Source: JAWVEV01 sp033856535
GTDB taxonomy: Bacteria; Actinomycetota; Thermoleophilia; Miltoncostaeales; Miltoncostaeaceae
Length of the DNA: 31,818 bases
Direction: 5' to 3'
NCBI GenBank assembly: GCA_033856535.1
Contig: JAWVEV010000018.1
Location: forward strand, 1 to 31,818
Part shown: positions 30,055 to 31,818 of the stretch, in pieces
How positions within the stretch are numbered: the first letter of the stretch is position 1
How the letters are laid out: every line of letters starts with the position of its first letter
Notes under the pieces: model-generated
The model's database searches: none
What the model was told of the DNA's origin: nothing
Seen by the model: the letters and a program-made list of their open reading frames with translations, nothing else
Translations under genes and position numbers: made by a program

Positions 30055-31154
30055 TCGGCCAGCCCGGCGAGCTGAACCGGCTCCCGGGCGAACGCGGGCA
30101 CCTGCGCCAGCGGCGCGCCGCCCATCGCCGCCGACAACGCCTCGCGCGCGTCGATGTCGTGGAGCGCCAGGACCTGGGCCTCCTCGAGCGTGGCGGCCAG
30201 ACGCCCGGCGAGGCCGGCGGGGTCGGGGGCGCCGGCGTCCGCCAGCGCGCCCACGAGCGCGGCCGCGCCCACCGGCCCGTCGGGCGGCAGCGGGTGGAAG
30301 CGGTTCAGGACCATGCCGGCCATCGGGAAGCCGTCCTGCTCGAGCCGGCGGGCGAGCGCGATCGCGTCGCGGACCGGCTCGGGCTCGGGGGCGCTCACCA
30401 CGACGAACCCCGCGTCGGGCGAGAGCATCAGCCCGCGCACGGCCTGGGCGCGCTCGGCGAAGCCGGCGTACATGCCGTCGAACGAGGCCAGGAACTCGGA
30501 GACGTCGCGCAGCAGCTGGGCCCCGGTCACGCGCTCGAGCATCGCCAGCACGGCCGCGCCGCCGGTCCGCAGCACGCTCATGCCGAGCCGGCCGGCGGCG
30601 TTGTTCGGCTTCAGCAGCAGGCGGAGCGAGCGGCCCTCGATGAAGCGCGTGATGCGCTCGGGGGCGTCCAGGAAGTCCAGGGCGTTCTGGGCCGGCGGGG
30701 TGTCGAGCACGATCCGGTCGTAGCGGTGGTCCTCGACCAGCTCGTAGAGCCGCTCCACCGCCATGTACTCCTGGGCGCCGGCGACCGCGCCGGACAGATG
30801 ACCGTAGATGCGGTTGGCGAGGATCCGGTCGCGCGCCTCGGGGCTCGGCGCGTGGCGCGCGACCAGCCGGTCGAAGGTCGCCTTCGGGTCGAGCTGGAGC
30901 GCCCAGAGCTCGCCGGAGACCTCCAGCCCCTCGGCCGCGAAGCGCTCGGCCGGGACGCGGTGCGGGTCGTCGCCGAGGTGCTCCAGGCCGAGGGCGGTGG
31001 CGAGCCGCCGCGCCGGGTCGATCGTGACCACCGCCACCCGCAGGCCGCGCGCGGCCATGCCGTAGCCGATCGCCGCCGACACCGTGGTCTTGCCGACGCC
31101 GCCGGCGCCGCAGCAGACCACCACCCGGCGGTCGGCGACGAGGCGGTCGATCAT
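30033..31154 (-). CDS. ArsA/Get3-like ATPase, downstream member of a tandem pair
   Basis: 373 aa. SIMIBI-class ATPase: deviant Walker A GAGGVGKTT at 16-24, VVTIDPARRLATALG (switch region), RIVLDTPPAQNALDFLDAP, and FVVVSAPEPEPVRDAI. Annotated widely as anion-transporting ATPase, but arsenite genes are absent here; mycobacteria have a similar tandem pair (Rv3679-Rv3680), studied as the Get3-like BagA/BagB proteins. Its ATG overlaps the stop of the upstream homologue (ATGA), so the pair is coupled and probably forms a heteromer. Converges on the lipoprotein gene. Confidence 0.9.
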   Translation of the reverse strand: MIDRLVADRRVVVCCGAGGVGKTTVSAAIGYGMAARGLRVAVVTIDPARRLATALGLEHLGDDPHRVPAERFAAEGLEVSGELWALQLDPKATFDRLVARHAPSPEARDRILANRIYGHLSGAVAGAQEYMAVERLYELVEDHRYDRIVLDTPPAQNALDFLDAPERITRFIEGRSLRLLLKPNNAAGRLGMSVLRTGGAAVLAMLERVTGAQLLRDVSEFLASFDGMYAGFAERAQAVRGLMLSPDAGFVVVSAPEPEPVRDAIALARRLEQDGFPMAGMVLNRFHPLPPDGPVGAAALVGALADAGAPDPAGLAGRLAATLEEAQVLALHDIDAREALSAAMGGAPLAQVPAFAREPVQLAGLAEVAAALG

Positions 31155-31818
31155 CCGGCGGCGCCCCGCCCGGCCAGCAGCTGGTCCGCGACCGCGCGGG
31201 CCAGCGTCTCGAGCGCGGCCACGTCGAAGCGCCGGCGCACGACCGCGGGCAGCTCGAGCATCGGCAGCCCCGACTCCTCGCGCATGCGCCGCCGGTGCCC
31301 GTCCTCGACCCGCTGGCGCTCCAGGTGCCGCAGCCCGGTCGCGGCCGCCGCCCGGGTGGGCTCGGGGGCCTCGGCGGCGGCGCGCCGCAGGGCCGGCTCC
31401 TCCTCGTCGCGAAAGCGCGCCGGCGAGACCGCGTTCAACACCGCGAGCGCCACGGGCAGCCCCCGCCGGCGCAGCCCGGGCAGCGCCTCGAGGGCCTCCG
31501 TCACGGCCAGCTCGTCCGGCCGCGCGACCACCGCGATCCCGGTCGCCGCCGGGTGCTCCACCACCCGCTGGATGCTCTCGGCCTGATCCCGGATGGGCCC
31601 GCCGCCGGCGAGCTCGCGGACGTTGCCGGCGGTCTCGAGCAGGGCGAGGCCGTGGCCGGTCGCCGGGCAGTCGACGATCAGCCGGTCCCAGACGGGCAGG
31701 CCCCCCTCGAGCTCCGTCGCCATGCTCCAGATCTTCCCGATCGTGACCAGCTCGGCCAGCCCCGGCGCGGCCGCGGTGAAGTTCGAGAAGGCGCGGCTGC
31801 GCACCAGCATCTCGACCA
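31151..31818 (-). CDS. ArsA/Get3-like ATPase, upstream member (C-terminal part)
   Basis: The frame is open to the right window edge; about 222 codons are seen and the N-terminus with Walker A is outside. Visible: KIWSMATELEGGLPVWDRLI, VDCPATGHGLALLETAGNV (switch II region of this family), IAVVARPDELAVTEALEAL and ALAVLNAVSPARFRDEEE. The MLVRSRAFSNFTAAAPGLAE block is typical of the first gene of the actinobacterial ArsA pair. Its TGA overlaps the ATG of the next ATPase gene. Confidence 0.9.
   Translation of the reverse strand, partial: VEMLVRSRAFSNFTAAAPGLAELVTIGKIWSMATELEGGLPVWDRLIVDCPATGHGLALLETAGNVRELAGGGPIRDQAESIQRVVEHPAATGIAVVARPDELAVTEALEALPGLRRRGLPVALAVLNAVSPARFRDEEEPALRRAAAEAPEPTRAAAATGLRHLERQRVEDGHRRRMREESGLPMLELPAVVRRRFDVAALETLARAVADQLLAGRGAAG

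Noticed and set aside
30033..31818. Arsenite efflux operon, from the ArsA-like ATPases.
   Set aside because: There is no arsB, arsC or arsD. The ArsR gene at 19927 is 10 kb away and of the SRPBCC-linked type. The tandem ATPases fit the actinobacterial Get3-like pair better.

Overview
The window is chromosomal DNA from a very GC-rich, gene-dense bacterium, most likely an actinobacterium. Supporting signs are LexA-type boxes of the Gram-positive form CGAAC-N4-GTTCG, a compact primary sigma factor, two tandem ArsA/Get3-like ATPases, frequent GTG/TTG starts, many ATGA/GTGA four-base gene overlaps, and a tRNA-fMet without encoded CCA. Protein style (MsnO8-type LLM enzyme, fused indolepyruvate oxidoreductase, short-Q-loop cytochrome bd) suggests the Thermoleophilia/Solirubrobacterales side of the phylum. 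That placement is an inference from style, not from a search.

Layout. 1-823: a truncated SDR gene and an HD-domain gene diverge around a perfect 15-bp palindrome. 947-2422: a secreted beta-propeller protein. 2461-10171 (minus): CoA-binding protein, O-acetylhomoserine sulfhydrylase and serine hydrolase as one operon, then an MFS transporter and a fused indolepyruvate:ferredoxin oxidoreductase. 10267-13495 (plus): OsmC protein, then cytochrome bd oxidase cydA-cydB plus an overlapping 65-aa membrane protein. 13492-16716 (minus): a DNA-repair run in the order DinB polymerase, Ada-like zinc domain, 3-methyladenine glycosylase I, ECF sigma factor, O6-methylguanine methyltransferase, with a perfect LexA-type box at the dinB start. 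16869-18787: an SDR and a convergent LLM flavoenzyme. 18831-20259 (minus): an ArsR - SRPBCC - DHFR-like operon with a 20-bp palindrome over the regulator's own start codon. 20322-20956 (minus): a zinc-knuckle miniprotein coupled to an RsbW-like kinase. 21213-21662: an unrecognised acidic protein.

21713-22705 looks like an islet. An intact initiator tRNA lies at its right edge, a decayed 52-nt copy of the same tRNA 3' half at its left edge, and one secreted lysine-rich protein gene between them. Then follow a MOSC protein with a 58-aa tail-anchored protein, and the rpoD-like sigma gene, whose -35/-10 promoter is followed by a second perfect LexA-type box over the predicted start of transcription. 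25110-31818 holds a TPR-like membrane protein, an orphan PilT ATPase, an HxlR regulator, a SAM methyltransferase, a LigC-like DNA ligase, a lipoprotein and two ArsA-like ATPases, the last cut by the window end.

Most interesting: (i) a probable SOS regulon tying translesion synthesis, alkylation repair and a dedicated ECF sigma factor together, with the housekeeping sigma factor apparently carrying the same kind of operator; (ii) the tRNA-flanked islet; (iii) a small membrane protein translationally coupled to cydAB; (iv) several promoters whose -10 box lies 6-9 nt from the start codon, suggesting leaderless mRNAs. No CRISPR array, rRNA, transposase or integrase was seen. No gene-free stretch exceeds 300 bases. 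The longest are 24822-25109 (rpoD promoter, otherwise little) and 20957-21212 (divergent promoter region, nothing firm).
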